A stretch of 64,000 bases of DNA from Pseudomonadaceae bacterium (lineage in GTDB: Bacteria > Pseudomonadota > Alphaproteobacteria > UBA2136 > UBA6156): assembly GCA_024236095.1 (NCBI GenBank), contig JACKLD010000013.1:248001-312000 (forward strand). The letters are read 5' to 3'. Made by a program: the position numbers and the translations under genes. This document shows, in pieces, positions 52,428 to 60,584 of this stretch; positions within the stretch are counted from its first letter, which is position 1; each line of letters begins with the position of its first letter. The notes below the pieces were generated by a model. That model was given only the letters and a program-made list of their open reading frames with translations, made no database searches and was not told where the DNA came from.

Positions 52428-53501
52428 ATGGATTTCCAAGCCCAAGGCCGCAAGATACTGGAACGCTTCCGCACGGTGGAGGCGGCCTTGCAGCAACCGG
52501 ACGTGGCCGCCGACGTGGCCAAGATGACCAAGCTGAACCGTGAATATGCCCAGCTGAAACCTTCACAGGAGGCGTTTTCCCGTTACTTTACCCTGCTGTC
52601 CGACCGCGAGGCCGCCGAGGCCATGCTGGCCGACCCCGAGATGAAGGAACTGGGCGAGGATGAGCTGGCGCGCATCCGTGAGGAGCTTCCTGAACTGGAA
52701 GAAGAATTGAAGGTGTTGCTGCTGCCCAAAGACGAAGACGACGACCGCAACGTCATCGTGGAAATCCGCGCCGGTACCGGCGGCGACGAGGCCGGCCTGT
52801 TTGCGGGCGATTTGTTCGGCATGTACCGCGCCTACGCCGACGTGCAGGGCTGGCGGCTGGAGGTACAGGACTCCAGCGAGGCGGCAGTGGGTGGCTACAA
52901 GGAAATCATCGTGCGCATCAGCGGCCACAACGTTTACCAGAAGCTGAAGTTTGAAGGAGGGGTGCACCGCGTACAGCGGGTGCCCGCCACCGAAACCCAA
53001 GGCCGTGTGCACACCAGCGCTGCCACCGTGGTGGTATTGCCGGAGGCCGAAGAAACCGACGTGCAGATTGATGAAAAAGACTTGCGCATCGACGTCTTCC
53101 GCAGCAGCGGGCCGGGCGGGCAAAGCGTCAACACCACCGACAGCGCGGTGCGCATCACGCACATTCCCACCGGCGTGGTGGTGCAGTGCCAGGACGAAAA
53201 AAGCCAGCACAAGAACAAGGCCAAGGCGATGACCATTTTGCGCAGCCGCCTGCTGGCCGCCGAGAAGGAAAAGGCCGCCGCCGAGCGTGGCGCGGCCCGC
53301 AAAACCATGGTGGGCAGCGGCGACAGGAGCGAGAAAATCCGCACCTACAACTATCCGCAAAGCCGCGTGACCGACCACCGCATTGAGTTTAGTGTTCACA
53401 ACCTGCCCGATGTGATGGTGGGCGGACGCAGCCTGCAAACGCTGATGGACGAGTTGCAGCGCGCCGACACCGCCGCCAAGCTGGCGGCGCTGGCCGAATG
53501 A
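52428..53501 (+). CDS. prfA: Peptide chain release factor 1
   Basis: Recognises UAA and UAG. The 357 aa protein has the stop-codon recognition tripeptide PAT (RVPATETQGRVH), which identifies RF1 rather than RF2, and the peptidyl-hydrolysis GGQ motif in SSGPGGQSVNTTDSAV. ATG 52428 (MDFQAQGRKILERF) is chosen from alignment with the family. The stop overlaps the prmC start by 4 bp, the conserved prfA-prmC pairing in which PrmC methylates the Gln of GGQ. Confidence 0.97.
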   Translation: MDFQAQGRKILERFRTVEAALQQPDVAADVAKMTKLNREYAQLKPSQEAFSRYFTLLSDREAAEAMLADPEMKELGEDELARIREELPELEEELKVLLLPKDEDDDRNVIVEIRAGTGGDEAGLFAGDLFGMYRAYADVQGWRLEVQDSSEAAVGGYKEIIVRISGHNVYQKLKFEGGVHRVQRVPATETQGRVHTSAATVVVLPEAEETDVQIDEKDLRIDVFRSSGPGGQSVNTTDSAVRITHIPTGVVVQCQDEKSQHKNKAKAMTILRSRLLAAEKEKAAAERGAARKTMVGSGDRSEKIRTYNYPQSRVTDHRIEFSVHNLPDVMVGGRSLQTLMDELQRADTAAKLAALAE

Positions 53502-54334
53502 CCACGCTTGCCGCCGTACTGGCCGATATTGGGGCCCGTTTGGGTGCGTCTGCCGCCCCGCAGGAGGGCAAGGCCCTGCTGGCCCATGTGTTGGGGGTTG
53601 CCATGCCGGAGCTGGCGTTGAACGGGACGGCACCGTTTCCTGTCGACAGGCGGGATGCCTTGGAAAGCCTGTTGGCACGGCGGTTGGCAGGCGAGCCCTT
53701 GGCCTATGTGTTGGGGTATGCGCCGTTTTGGCGGCATGATTGGAAGGTGGCGCCGGGAGTGCTCATTCCGCGCCCCGACACCGAAGCCCTGCTGGTGGCG
53801 GCGCTGGAGGTGATTCCGGCGGATGCAAATTGGCGGGTGGCCGAAGTGGGCGTGGGCAGTGGTGCCTTGATCGGCAGTCTTCTGGCAGAACGGCCGAAGA
53901 TAACGTCAGTGGCCACGGATATCTCATCCACCGCGCGGCAGGTTGCGGCCGACAATCTGCAGCATATCGGCCTGGGTAAGCGTTGCACCATTGTGGAAGC
54001 CGATGTGCTGGACGGCGTGGACGGGCTGTTTGACATGATTGTGTCCAACCCGCCGTACATTTCGCAAGCCGAATATGACGCACTGGAGCCCTGTGTACGT
54101 GATTACGAGCCACGGGAAGCGCTGCTGGCCGATGGCAACGGGCTGGCGGTTTACCGTAAACTGCTGGCGCAAGCGGCAGAAAAGCTACGTGAAGAAGGTT
54201 GGCTGATGGTGGAAATCGGTTGCGGGCAGGCCGAGGCGGTGCGACACTTGCTGCCAACAACGATATGGAAAAACATCTTCACCCGCAACGATTTGGCCGG
54301 ACGCTCCCGCGTGGTGGGCGCGCAACGGCGTTAG
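53498..54334 (+). CDS. prmC: Release factor glutamine methyltransferase PrmC (HemK)
   Basis: A 278 aa enzyme that methylates the GGQ glutamine of RF1/RF2 with SAM. An N-terminal helical domain precedes FWRHDWKVAPGVLIPRPDTE, the SAM motif EVGVGSGALIGSLLAE and the substrate motif SNPPYIS (NPPY). The start overlaps prfA by 4 bp. The 3' end overlaps the next lipoprotein gene by about 70 bp in another frame. Confidence 0.96.
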   Translation: MTTLAAVLADIGARLGASAAPQEGKALLAHVLGVAMPELALNGTAPFPVDRRDALESLLARRLAGEPLAYVLGYAPFWRHDWKVAPGVLIPRPDTEALLVAALEVIPADANWRVAEVGVGSGALIGSLLAERPKITSVATDISSTARQVAADNLQHIGLGKRCTIVEADVLDGVDGLFDMIVSNPPYISQAEYDALEPCVRDYEPREALLADGNGLAVYRKLLAQAAEKLREEGWLMVEIGCGQAEAVRHLLPTTIWKNIFTRNDLAGRSRVVGAQRR

Positions 54335-54870
54335 TGTTTGCGGCAAGCCTGCTGTTGGCCGCCTGTGCCACACCGTCGGCGCCGCAGCCGCTGCCCTACC
54401 GCTTCAGCATGGGCGCCTTTACCGATGAGCGCAGTTCCGAGGAACTGGCCTTGCCGCAGACCTTTCCCTTCTCGCAAGCGATGTTTTTCAATCAACTGCG
54501 CAAGGTGATGCCGTACAGCATCTTCGGCAGCGCCGAGGCCGCGCTGGACGTGGCAATGACCCATTACGAGGCCACCCGGTACGGCGACAGCTACGCCGTC
54601 TCGATGGTGATGGAAATGCGCGGGCGCGACGCCTATGCACGGGGGTTGCTGAAAAAACCCTTCATGTGCAGCGCGGTGGCCCATCGCGGGTTTGAATTGG
54701 ATGACTATGCGCAACAGGTGTGGACGGATAAAAACCTGACCGCCTTGACCCCCGCCGCCCGCGAAGAAAAAATGTGGCACCAAGTGTTTAGCACCTGCGT
54801 GCGCGATTTGGCCGACCAGTTCGGCAGTGCGCTGGTGGCAGCACAAACCGCCAAGGGAGCGATACGATGA
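54265..54870 (+). CDS. Hypothetical lipoprotein downstream of prmC
   Basis: About 201 aa. An unusually long basic N-region (MEKHLHPQRFGRTLPRGGRA) precedes hydrophobic LVFAASLLLAAC, a clear lipobox (LAAC). The mature part shows YRFSMGAFTDERSSEELALP, which loosely resembles periplasmic or outer-membrane binding lipoproteins, and three Cys. Start ATG 54265 lies inside prmC; a shorter start near the hydrophobic stretch is possible. It overlaps the next gene by 4 bp, so the two lipoproteins are translated together. Confidence 0.75.
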   Translation: MEKHLHPQRFGRTLPRGGRATALVFAASLLLAACATPSAPQPLPYRFSMGAFTDERSSEELALPQTFPFSQAMFFNQLRKVMPYSIFGSAEAALDVAMTHYEATRYGDSYAVSMVMEMRGRDAYARGLLKKPFMCSAVAHRGFELDDYAQQVWTDKNLTALTPAAREEKMWHQVFSTCVRDLADQFGSALVAAQTAKGAIR

Positions 54871-55712
54871 CCAACAAACCCCTTTTCCTGCTGCCATTGC
54901 TGCTGCTGGCGGCTACCGGCTGCACCGAAGGCTGGAAAGTGCGCAACGTCCTGGATTATCCGGCTTATGAAGGCGTGGGTTATACCAATCGCGAACCGAC
55001 CGAACGGGAAAAGCTCATCGCCAAAAGTGATTTCAGCGTGGAATTGGTGCGCTTTGAAGACGTGCGTCGCCCGCGCAGCACGGTGCCCCACCCCCGCGAC
55101 ACGGTGATTTACGAATACCAGCCTGATGAACTGCTGCAAGGCATCGCCTACAAGGCACCGGTGCTGCTCTCCAAACACATGGAGTACAAAACCCCTGCCG
55201 AGAAGAACTACAAGGTGGAGGTGGAGCTTGAAAAGCTCCGCACCTACATCGCCACCGGCACCATCCTGACCGGGCATTTCGGCCAATACACGGTGGAACT
55301 GGAGGCCCGCGTGCTGGCGCGCCGTCCCGACAGCCAAGTGGTGGTTTACCGCCCCTATACCCTCACGCTGACCGAGAAGCGTAACAGCTTCAACGCCCGC
55401 AACCCCACCAAGGAGATGGACCGTGCGCGGATGTATGACTTGAGCGAGGACGCCTTCCGCCGCCTGAGCGAAGACGTGATGTGGGATTTGCGCCAGTTTG
55501 ATGCCCGCCGCTGGGATATCGTCAGCGAAAAGCGCGAGGCCGCCGAAGCCGAGGCCGCCTTGCGCGCCAAGGCCGAAGCTGAAGCTGCCGCCCGTGCCGC
55601 CGCGCAGCCTGCCGTCAGCGACGACATGCCCACCACCATCGAAGAACTGGTGAGGCCCGAGGCGCCGGAAACCGCCCCCGCGCCGTTGTATGACGACCGG
55701 CTGGGGGTTTAA
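54867..55712 (+). CDS. Hypothetical lipoprotein with coiled-coil C-terminus
   Basis: A 281 aa protein with a lipobox (LLLLAATGC; Cys19). The mature domain has VRNVLDYPAYEGVGYTNREP and DTVIYEYQPDELLQGIAY. An Ala/Glu/Arg-rich helix (KREAAEAEAALRAKAEAEAA) near residue 225-250 is followed by a short acidic tail. No family recognised. The start overlaps the previous stop (ATGA). The stop codon is part of a palindromic repeat that probably ends both this and the convergent operon. Confidence 0.78.
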   Translation: MTNKPLFLLPLLLLAATGCTEGWKVRNVLDYPAYEGVGYTNREPTEREKLIAKSDFSVELVRFEDVRRPRSTVPHPRDTVIYEYQPDELLQGIAYKAPVLLSKHMEYKTPAEKNYKVEVELEKLRTYIATGTILTGHFGQYTVELEARVLARRPDSQVVVYRPYTLTLTEKRNSFNARNPTKEMDRARMYDLSEDAFRRLSEDVMWDLRQFDARRWDIVSEKREAAEAEAALRAKAEAEAAARAAAQPAVSDDMPTTIEELVRPEAPETAPAPLYDDRLGV

Positions 55713-55755
55713 AGCCATTTCCACAAATGGCTACTTATTTATGGGAATGGCTTTA
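55711..55755. repeat. 45-bp dispersed palindrome, copy 2, between convergent genes
   Basis: AAAGCCATTTCCA and TGGGAATGGCTTT arms (one G-T type mismatch) around a loop with CAAATGGC. It overlaps the stop codons of both the lipoprotein gene and the convergent J-domain gene. The copy at 27981-28025 overlaps the ligA stop. Confidence 0.85.
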
Positions 55756-56286
55756 GGCGCGGTCGGCATAATCGGCGAGAATCTTATACGCCACGTTGAT
55801 GCGCTTGAGGTGTTCTTCCGCCGTGGCGCTTTTGTTGACGTCCGGATGGTGCTGCTTGACCAGCGCGAGGTAATGCTTCTTCAGCGGCGCGGCGGGGAGC
55901 GGTTGCTCGATGTTGAAAATAACCAGGGCTTCCTTCACGTCCGGCGGCAAGACCAGCGGTGCGGCGGCAGATGGAGACGCCTTCTGTTTGATGCGCTGCT
56001 GGAAGAAGTCGAACAAATCGTCGGCGTTGGCAAACGGCGCGCTTTTGGCGGCTTCGGAGGTGGGGGAGACGCCCACCGTCCACGTGGGCTTGTCCCAGCT
56101 TGGGCCGACGTTTTGCATCTTGAAGATGTCATCGGGGTGGAAGCCCTCCAGCCCGTTCCAACGCTTGTTGAACTCACGGATATGCGTTTGGCAGAAATAT
56201 TGACGCAAACGCAGGTCGCGCGGGTCTTTCGGCGCAGGAAAGGAGCCTTCAAGGCTGCAGTCCGGCCAAGCGCAGGTATGGGTCAT
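55753..56286 (-). CDS. J-domain (DnaJ-like) co-chaperone
   Basis: A 177 aa protein with a C-terminal J domain: LKKHYLALVKQHHPDVNKSA holds the HPD motif (residues about 148-150), preceded and followed by the expected helices. The N-terminus has CAWPDCSLEGSFPAPKDPRD and FCQTHIREFNKRWN, Cys/His pairs that may bind zinc. J domains stimulate DnaK. It is the last gene of the pilus-like operon, 5 bp after the prepilin peptidase, but this domain organisation is also found unlinked to pili. Confidence 0.88.
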   Translation of the reverse strand: MTHTCAWPDCSLEGSFPAPKDPRDLRLRQYFCQTHIREFNKRWNGLEGFHPDDIFKMQNVGPSWDKPTWTVGVSPTSEAAKSAPFANADDLFDFFQQRIKQKASPSAAAPLVLPPDVKEALVIFNIEQPLPAAPLKKHYLALVKQHHPDVNKSATAEEHLKRINVAYKILADYADRA

Positions 56287-56291
56287 GGCCC

Positions 56292-56885
56292 CTATATGGG
56301 CCAGAACTCCCGCAAGGGCAAGTCGCGCAGAACAGTCTGCCCCAACAAGGCCATCAAGAGCCAGCCGGCAATCAGCGGGACGCCGAAGGGAATCGGCCGC
56401 CCCGGCAAGGCAAACGCCACCGGCAGGTAGATGACGCACCCCAGTGCCACGGCAAAGCAGGCCGGGGCCAGTGGCAGCCAGCTGAACAATGCCGCCAGCA
56501 GCATGAAATCGCCGCCGCCGATGCCGATGCGGGAAGGGGGCAGGCGCAACACGCCCTCGCGTACCAGCAGCAGAACCGCCACCATCATCAGTGCCGGCGT
56601 GCCAAAACCGCTCATCCATGCATAGACCACACCGCCGGAGATTAGTGGCAGGGTGTACAGGTTGGGCAGCAGATAGCAGCAGGCATCCAGCACCAGCAGG
56701 CGTGCCAGCGGAAAGGCCAACAACAAGGCCAACGGGCCATAAGCGGGCCACAGCAACAACGGGATGGCCAAGGCCAGAACCAGCGTGACGCGGTTGATAT
56801 CCGGCGCCGGAATGCGGCGATGCCCCGCCAGCGCTTCCGGCGGTAGCGCCCGCACTTCAAGCGGCCAGAGGGGGCTATATGGCAT
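56292..56885 (-). CDS. Short prepilin peptidase (A24 type, catalytic domain only)
   Basis: A 197 aa membrane protein with about 6 hydrophobic segments. The two aspartates of A24 peptidases are seen in LLVLDACCYLLPNLY and GIGGGDFMLLAAL (GxGD motif). The N-terminal cytoplasmic methyltransferase-type domain of PilD is missing, as in TadV, FlaK and R64-type peptidases. It would cleave leader peptides of the two pilin-like proteins upstream. Start ATG 56885. Confidence 0.88.
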   Translation of the reverse strand: MPYSPLWPLEVRALPPEALAGHRRIPAPDINRVTLVLALAIPLLLWPAYGPLALLLAFPLARLLVLDACCYLLPNLYTLPLISGGVVYAWMSGFGTPALMMVAVLLLVREGVLRLPPSRIGIGGGDFMLLAALFSWLPLAPACFAVALGCVIYLPVAFALPGRPIPFGVPLIAGWLLMALLGQTVLRDLPLREFWPI

Positions 56886-56921
56886 GAGGCAAGTGTACGG
56901 GCGATATCTTCGGCTGGCAAG

Positions 56922-57386
56922 TTAGCGGGCGGAAATCCAATGGCCGCCACGTTCCTCTGTCGGATCACGGTCTTCTTCCGCCAAGCGCATGTGGCGTGCC
57001 TGCCTTGACAACAGATCGCGTACCACACGGAAAAGATGTGTGTTTTCAATCTCGCAAATTTCACCACGCATGAAACGTCGACTGAGCTCAAGTGGTACGT
57101 CAGCCTCAAAGTTGACGAGTGTTGGCAGCGCATCAATGGACTCAAAGTCAATCAAAGCGGCTGTGGTGAAGCGCCCATCGTAACCTTCCGGGAACCTGAG
57201 ACACCCCTTTCCGCCCAAGTCACGGGCGCGGGCCATGACCTCGTCTCTCCCTTTGCAGGAGAACGTGAGAACGATGTGCCGCCCATCCATCGATGGCTCC
57301 ATGTGTGGCATGATGTAAACCTGATCCTTTCTGGGCGGTTCTGTCGGAATGGCGTTGGCAGGGGCGATGTGTGGTTGGGCGTTCAT
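56922..57386 (-). CDS. Hypothetical protein inside the pilus-like cluster
   Basis: A 154 aa soluble protein with SD AAGAAAGAG 8 bp before ATG 57386. It has no signal peptide. A compact centre (GRHIVLTFSCKGRDEVMARA, LGGKGCLRFPEGYDGRF) may be a small alpha/beta fold. The 200-bp gap upstream contains a possible promoter on the minus strand (TTGACA, 17 bp, TAGCCT). It may be an unrelated insertion in the operon. Confidence 0.7.
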   Translation of the reverse strand: MNAQPHIAPANAIPTEPPRKDQVYIMPHMEPSMDGRHIVLTFSCKGRDEVMARARDLGGKGCLRFPEGYDGRFTTAALIDFESIDALPTLVNFEADVPLELSRRFMRGEICEIENTHLFRVVRDLLSRQARHMRLAEEDRDPTEERGGHWISAR

Positions 57387-57585
57387 GGTGGAGCTCTTTC
57401 TTCAAAGCTGGTTTGGAAAAGAACCTGCCGGTTCTCGGGGCTTAAAATTTCATGGAAGATGAAGAAGGGGGAAGTATCTGCGCCTTAGCGCAGCAGCAGG
57501 CCCAGCAGGGCGAGGGTAACGGGACGGACGACACGCACGGTCATGTTGTTCAGGCTACGAAGCCTGGCGCGTGCTGTCAAGTACA

Positions 57586-58506
57586 CTAGCGCACAAAGCA
57601 GTTGGCGCCATTGAAGGAATAACAAATCGAGGCGGAAAACGGCGGATCGGCCCGCTCGGAGACATTGCTGTGGTAGTTGAGGCTGCGGCCCCACGGGTCC
57701 ATCGCGTAGGACGACGGCAGGCCCAAATCGGCCATCAGGCGTTGCATGTCGGCGGTATCGCCGCTTTGGTAGGGAGCGCCGCCCTGAATGGTGGTGGCGT
57801 AGTAGACCACCCCGTCGGAGGTATCCATGGTGCTGGCGGGGTAAAAGTTGAACTGGGTATAGTTTTTGCCGTCCTGGTCGGTACACCAGGTGGGGGCTTC
57901 GGTCCCGCCGCACGCGCCTTGGGCTTCTACAAAGGCGCTGGCTTCGGCGGCCTCCAGTTTATCGACAATCAATTGTGCGCGGGCCACGTATTCGTCTTTG
58001 CGCTTCAACTCGATATCGCGGGTAGAGACCTTGATGCCGACATCGTCGCCCATAGGGGCCCATTCGGCATAGTCGGTCTCGCTGTACAGGTCGGCCGAGG
58101 ATTTGACCCCGTCTTTCCCGCCGCTGAAAATCACCGCGTAATGCACATTGACCATGGTGCCTTCAAGGCTGACGTTGCTGCTGAAATGCTGGTAGTACCA
58201 GGGGTTGCCCCAAGGGTCCTTCTTCAGCGAAGGGTCGGCCACCAGTGCGTTCTGGAACAGCTCGTCAAGGCTGTCGGGCATGCGGTTGATGCCGATTTGC
58301 TGGTAGTAGCGCAAGGTGGCGTCGCGCAGCAATTCGGCCCCCATTTCGGCGGCCTCCACTTTGCTGCGGTCAAGCCGCGACATCAGCGTGTAGCCGCCGG
58401 CAGCGGTAAGAATGGCCGCCACAATCAGTGCAATCCGCGCATCCATGCCGAACATCGCCCCCCGTTGGGCACGGCTGCGGCGGAGCGGGCTGGTCAGCTG
58501 GAACAT
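57586..58506 (-). CDS. Pilin-like (GspG-type) protein
   Basis: A 306 aa protein. Residues 18-42 (MFGMDARIALIVAAILTAAG) are a hydrophobic N-terminal helix preceded by a basic leader and G, as in type IV pilin-like proteins, though Glu at position 5 is not evident. GspG-type calcium/fold motif KDPWGNPWYY and a second one, AMDPWGRSLNYHS, follow. Four Cys are present in the last 120 residues. Likely a major or large minor pilin of the operon. It follows the other pilin-like gene by 16 bp. Confidence 0.82.
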   Translation of the reverse strand: MFQLTSPLRRSRAQRGAMFGMDARIALIVAAILTAAGGYTLMSRLDRSKVEAAEMGAELLRDATLRYYQQIGINRMPDSLDELFQNALVADPSLKKDPWGNPWYYQHFSSNVSLEGTMVNVHYAVIFSGGKDGVKSSADLYSETDYAEWAPMGDDVGIKVSTRDIELKRKDEYVARAQLIVDKLEAAEASAFVEAQGACGGTEAPTWCTDQDGKNYTQFNFYPASTMDTSDGVVYYATTIQGGAPYQSGDTADMQRLMADLGLPSSYAMDPWGRSLNYHSNVSERADPPFSASICYSFNGANCFVR

Positions 58507-58522
58507 GCGACGCTTGTTATTG

Positions 58523-59248
58523 TCATTCGTCTTGCAGGCTTAATTTTATGGATTGAGTGTAATTCCATGGGGTGACGAACTCAAGGCGCGCCTCGCCGTC
58601 GTTGATGTAAGTGTAGTCAAACTTGCCGCCCCAGGCGTCTACGTAAGGGAACCGCTGGGCCAATTCGTCAAACTCGCCGCTGTCGGGGAAACGCATGTGG
58701 GCGGCATAGAAAGCGTACACTTGTTCGGCCATGCCTTCCATCGCCTTGTTGCTGGTCTGTACTTGGCGGGCACGCACCGCACCGGTATCCAGCAGCGCCA
58801 CGCTGGATGAACTGGCCAGCGCCGCCAAGCCACGGTCGTCGCTGTTGTACACTTTGGCGCGCAGCAGGGTATCGTCGCTGGCGGCCACCGCCACGCGTTG
58901 GTCGCGCTTGCCGAAGGTTTCGTTGTTCTCCTGCCGTCCGACTACCAGAAAGTCCTGCCCGCCGGAGGTCTTGCCACTGCTGCGGGAGGCGTATTGGCGG
59001 GCGCGTTCCAGACTGTAGTCTTCGCTGTAGGTGCCACGGGTCTCGGTGAGGGTGGCAAAGGCCAGCGCACCGGCAATGTCTTCGGCTTGCGCCTGCGCGC
59101 GGGCGGCCTTGCGCGCCTGTACCTCGGCCAGTTCTTGCATGGCCCATTTCTGGCTCATCACCGAAAACACGCTCATGCCCAGAATCAGGCCGAACATGAA
59201 GGGCGACAGATAGCCCCGCTGGGCGGCCTTGCGCCGCCTAGTACGCAT
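58523..59248 (-). CDS. Pilin-like protein
   Basis: A 241 aa protein with an N-terminal basic leader (MRTRRRKAAQRGYLSPF) and hydrophobic helix (MFGLILGMSVFSVMSQ). A long coiled-coil stretch (EVQARKAARAQAQAEDIAG) follows, and a C-terminal globular part with PYVDAWGGKFDYTYIN that resembles the pilin WG loop. The start overlaps the preceding gene by 11 bp. Probably a second pilin or pseudopilin; the GY position could be the processing site. Confidence 0.75.
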   Translation of the reverse strand: MRTRRRKAAQRGYLSPFMFGLILGMSVFSVMSQKWAMQELAEVQARKAARAQAQAEDIAGALAFATLTETRGTYSEDYSLERARQYASRSSGKTSGGQDFLVVGRQENNETFGKRDQRVAVAASDDTLLRAKVYNSDDRGLAALASSSSVALLDTGAVRARQVQTSNKAMEGMAEQVYAFYAAHMRFPDSGEFDELAQRFPYVDAWGGKFDYTYINDGEARLEFVTPWNYTQSIKLSLQDE

Positions 59249-60068
59249 AGCGGATGACCAGCTCATGGCGCTGTCCGTTGAAATCCAGCAGCACCTTGCG
59301 GTGCTGGATGTCCACCACCGTGGCCGGCAGGTTGAAACGGCGTTGCAACGCGCGGGGGTTGCCTGCCATGTTGGCCACAAGGGCTTTCACCACTTCATCG
59401 TAAGCCACCTTGTAGGGAGCGGTGCCTTCCGCGCGCCCGTCATCACCGCCACTGGCGGGCACGTTGGCAGCCAGGGCGATCAGTAGGTCATGTTGCGAGG
59501 GCCCCGCATACACAGGCACCAGAAAACTCTCTCCCACGTGGTAGCGGCGCCCGTCGATGACCGCGTACTTCACCGGCGAAGTCACCACCGCCTGCAATGT
59601 CAGGCGGCGGATGACGTGGTCGAGGCTGTAACGCCCCTGTTGCAGTACAAAGTCATTCACCTTGTGTTGGATGATGCGTTGCAGCGACTCCTTGAAGGCG
59701 CTGGTATCCACACGGGTGGCGCTAACCGCAGGCAGGCTGGTGTTGTCGAGCTTGATGGCCGGCAGCTTGGCGCGCTGGGCCGGTGTGGCCGTCCCTGCCT
59801 CCTCGTCGGCGGCGGTGGGGATGGCCAGCGGGTTGACGGTTTCATCGTCCAGCAAATCAGCCAGCGTGGGTGGTGCAAACGGCTCTCCGCCTTCCGCCGT
59901 CACGCTCTGGTTGCGGTCGGCCAAGGCATCGGCTTTGGAGAACTCGAAGTCCGGCTGACCGGTAAAGGTGCGCGGCCAAATGTCATTTGCCGCCCGCGTC
60001 TGCGCCGTGGCCACGCTGCCGGACACTGCCAGCAGCAGGGCGGTGGCGAAGGCGAGGCGGTGGGTCAT
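59238..60068 (-). CDS. Periplasmic protein of the pilus-like operon (PilP/GspC-like position)
   Basis: A 276 aa protein with a Sec signal peptide (residues 1-22, ALLLAVSGSVATAQ). A long low-complexity acidic stretch leads to a C-terminal domain (about 130-276) with YSLDHVIRRLTLQAV and VLLDFNGQRHELVIRYAY. The final domain ending in IxxRYAY resembles pilus inner-membrane lipoprotein or secretin-interacting domains. Its place after the PilO-like gene supports a PilP/GspC-type role; sequence alone does not. Confidence 0.7.
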   Translation of the reverse strand: MTHRLAFATALLLAVSGSVATAQTRAANDIWPRTFTGQPDFEFSKADALADRNQSVTAEGGEPFAPPTLADLLDDETVNPLAIPTAADEEAGTATPAQRAKLPAIKLDNTSLPAVSATRVDTSAFKESLQRIIQHKVNDFVLQQGRYSLDHVIRRLTLQAVVTSPVKYAVIDGRRYHVGESFLVPVYAGPSQHDLLIALAANVPASGGDDGRAEGTAPYKVAYDEVVKALVANMAGNPRALQRRFNLPATVVDIQHRKVLLDFNGQRHELVIRYAY

Positions 60069-60083
60069 GCGGTGGCGTTCCTA

Positions 60084-60584
60084 TCAGTAAAAGGTTTGCG
60101 GGTCATACACGTACAGGTAGCCTTCCACCTGGACCATTTTCTTGTCGGGCGGAGTGTTTTTGGGCGGCAAACCGCAGCCGTAGCAATATTTATAGGGTGC
60201 ATACCCCGCCGAAGTGACCAATTTGCGCACCAGCGACTCGCTTTCGGCATAGGTGGCCGGGCCGCTGATGCGGAAGGTGTGGCGTATCAAAGCGCGGTTG
60301 CCGCCATACACGCGGGGCTGGCCGATAAACCGCAACTCCAAACCCGGAGAACCGATCTTCAGTGCGCGCTCGATGTTGAATTTCTGGTCGTCGCCCGCCG
60401 CCATGCTGATGGCGCGGATGACCTTGATACGCTGTTGCAGGTTTTTGCCTTCATCGCGGCGGGTTTCGGCTTCCTCCAATCCGGCAAGGCGTACTTGGTA
60501 CAAATCGCTGTTGGAGGAGTGGCTGTACAATCCCCACACCATGGTCAACAACAAAATGGCGGAACCGAGCATAAAACGCACCAT
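60084..60584 (-). CDS. PilO/GspM-like membrane protein
   Basis: A 166 aa protein with one N-terminal transmembrane helix (residues 3-20, FMLGSAILLLTMVWGLY), a coiled coil (LEEAETRRDEGKNLQQRIK) and a small ferredoxin-like periplasmic domain containing one Cys pair (KYCYGCGL). This matches the build of PilO. The start immediately abuts the stop of the preceding gene. Confidence 0.75.
   Translation of the reverse strand: MVRFMLGSAILLLTMVWGLYSHSSNSDLYQVRLAGLEEAETRRDEGKNLQQRIKVIRAISMAAGDDQKFNIERALKIGSPGLELRFIGQPRVYGGNRALIRHTFRISGPATYAESESLVRKLVTSAGYAPYKYCYGCGLPPKNTPPDKKMVQVEGYLYVYDPQTFY

Noticed and set aside
57485..57544. Possible 19-codon leader peptide on the minus strand upstream of the 56922-57386 gene
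   Set aside because: It has a Met start and a promoter-like TTGACA/TAGCCT pair nearby, but no SD and no attenuator-like hairpins after it; too little to annotate.
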